A stretch of 6,836 nt of DNA from NCBI GenBank assembly GCA_945868195.1, contig CAMBLP010000111.1, positions 1-6,836 of the forward strand. The letters are read 5' to 3'. Source of the stretch: Bordetella parapertussis (lineage in GTDB: Bacteria > Pseudomonadota > Gammaproteobacteria > Burkholderiales > Burkholderiaceae_B). The notes under the pieces were generated by a model that saw nothing but the letters and a program-made list of their open reading frames with translations, made no database searches and was not told the DNA's origin. This document shows, piece after piece, positions 6,297-6,836 of the stretch. Each line of letters starts with the position of its first letter. The stretch's first letter is position 1. The position numbers were made by a program, and so were the translations under genes.

Positions 6297-6568
6297 CCTG
6301 GCAGTTAATTTTTACAGAGTAATACAACCGCAGAGCAGCAAAATTCATCAAGCAGCACCCAGAAGCACTAGCTCAGTACACCAAGACTCTGGAATTATTA
6401 ACCGTAAACCCTCATCACCCCTCCCTTCGGCTACATTCCCTCAAAGGTAAGCTCGCCGGTCTACATTGCGTCTCGATTAATCTGAAGTACAGGATTACGC
6501 TTGAACTGATCATTGCTGAGAATGAAATCATTCCAATCAATGTCGGGGATCACGACGAGGTTTACTAG
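6293..6568 (+). pseudogene. RelE-superfamily toxin interrupted by a nonsense codon
   Basis: From ATG 6293, overlapping the antitoxin stop by ATGA, the frame reads MTWQLIFTE, then TAA at 6320-6322, then continues open for 81 codons to TAG at 6566-6568. The continuing frame includes YNRRAAKFIKQHPEALAQY, HPSLRLHSLKGKLAGLHCV, SINLKYRITLE and IIPINVGDHDEVY, a full RelE/YafQ-like toxin of 91 residues with the usual C-terminal HDxVY. The sequence resembles family members that read FTEEYNRRA from memory, so codon 10 was probably GAA and one G-to-T change gives TAA. No ATG, GTG or TTG follows in frame, so reinitiation is unlikely. The result should be a non-functional mRNA-interferase-type toxin. A sequencing error or stop-codon read-through remains possible. 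Confidence 0.85.
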
Positions 6569-6601
6569 TTGATATAAAACAGGATTAGCCATCCTTAGGC
6601 T

Positions 6602-6836
6602 GTTCGATTCCGCCCCGGGCCACCACCGAATTTTGAAACCCTAGCGTTCGCGCTGGGGTTTTTGCTTTTGTGGGCTTATTTTTATACCGAGCACATGGTC
6701 GACAGGCTGACGACATCCTTTTGAGCGGACGAAACTTAGAGCGTCCGGTTACGGGACGATTCGTCATCCATTTCGTTACCTCTTGAAACAGACTTTAAGC
6801 CAAAAAACATTCAGAATTGAAGGCCTATTCAGGAGT
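6602..6836 (+). repeat. Direct repeat copy C, reaching the window edge
   Basis: This matches 4816-5050 base for base except for 13 substitutions clustered in 6700-6761. It includes the exact last 24 bases of tRNA-Phe (6602-6625), the terminator and the leader up to the AGGAGT before the cassette 1 start codon. No tRNA body precedes it, although ATCCTT at 6590-6595 recalls the 3' strand of the anticodon stem. The identity runs to the last base, so the repeat probably continues. The 33 bases before it (6569-6601) hold no gene. Confidence 0.95.
6636..6669 (+). terminator. Terminator copy in repeat C
   Basis: This is identical to the tRNA-Phe terminator at 4850-4883: an 11-bp stem with a UUCG loop, then T-runs. 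Here it would end transcripts of the Phd/YefM operon, so every TA operon in the islet is followed by a terminator derived from a tRNA-Phe downstream region. Confidence 0.85.

Larger units (their letters stand above)
4816..6625 (+). mobile_element. Putative tRNA-Phe-anchored islet of TA cassettes
   Basis: The segment between the tRNA-Phe 3' end and its exact 24-base copy at 6602-6625 (period 1786 bp) holds two toxin-antitoxin operons and a further tRNA 3'-end remnant at 5864-5885. Flanking by a tRNA 3' end and its displaced copy is the usual mark of site-specific integration into a tRNA gene, and the cargo looks richer in A+T than the flanking housekeeping genes. No integrase, transposase or excisionase is present in the window, so mobilisation would have to act in trans, lie further right, or have been lost. 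Tandem duplication by homologous recombination could also produce copies A and C. The right end is not established because repeat copy C runs to the window edge. Confidence 0.5.

Noticed and set aside
6585..6767. 60-residue minus-strand open frame within repeat copy C
   Set aside because: It lies over the tRNA remnant and terminator, has a basic low-complexity sequence and no ribosome-binding site or family resemblance.
4816..6836. Integron gene cassettes with attC sites
   Set aside because: The repeats are tRNA-Phe 3' ends and terminators. I find no paired RYYYAAC/GTTRRRY sites and no integron integrase.
4816..6836. CRISPR array
   Set aside because: There are only three long, unevenly spaced repeats with genes between them.

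Overview
The window looks like a chromosomal segment of a betaproteobacterium, most likely Burkholderiales and possibly Alcaligenaceae. This rests on the left-hand gene order hemA - prfA - prmC - monothiol glutaredoxin, all on the minus strand, and on a neighbouring divergent orphan Bug-type solute-binding protein, a family greatly expanded in that order. The genus is inference; no search was run.

Left part (1-3609, minus strand): read in the direction of transcription, glutamyl-tRNA reductase (hemA, first step of tetrapyrrole synthesis) is followed by peptide chain release factor 1 (prfA), the methyltransferase that modifies the GGQ glutamine of release factors (prmC; its start codon shares one base with the prfA stop), and a CGFS monothiol glutaredoxin (grxD) that runs off the left edge. 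A 132-bp divergent intergenic region carries a hemA promoter candidate inside an imperfect inverted repeat, and leads on the plus strand to a periplasmic Bug protein (3742-4722).

Right part (4764-6836, plus strand): a complete tRNA-Phe(GAA) with encoded CCA and a strong UUCG-loop terminator is followed by a small accessory islet. The 3' end of the tRNA plus its terminator recurs twice downstream: a diverged copy at 5864-5939 and a copy at 6602-6836. The latter matches 4816-5050 over 235 bp with no indels and 13 mismatches by my hand count. These repeats cut the region into cassettes, each holding a toxin-antitoxin (TA) operon. Cassette 1 (about 5060-5841) encodes a small antitoxin-like protein resembling only the toxin-binding half of ParD, a ParE-type toxin overlapping it by ATGA, and then a 55-residue ribbon-helix-helix protein resembling the missing DNA-binding half of ParD. 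Cassette 2 (about 5940-6568) encodes an intact Phd/YefM antitoxin and a RelE-superfamily toxin gene that is broken by a TAA at codon 10. The third repeat ends at the window edge just where the cassette 1 antitoxin gene would begin, so a further cassette probably follows.

The most interesting hypothesis is therefore a tandem array of insulated TA cassettes anchored on a tRNA-Phe gene, each starting with a tRNA 3'-end remnant and terminator, and with one cassette that appears to carry a split ParD antitoxin. No integrase or transposase is visible in the window, so the mechanism of accretion is open. No gene-free stretch exceeds 300 bases; the longest (6569-6836) is almost wholly the third repeat copy.
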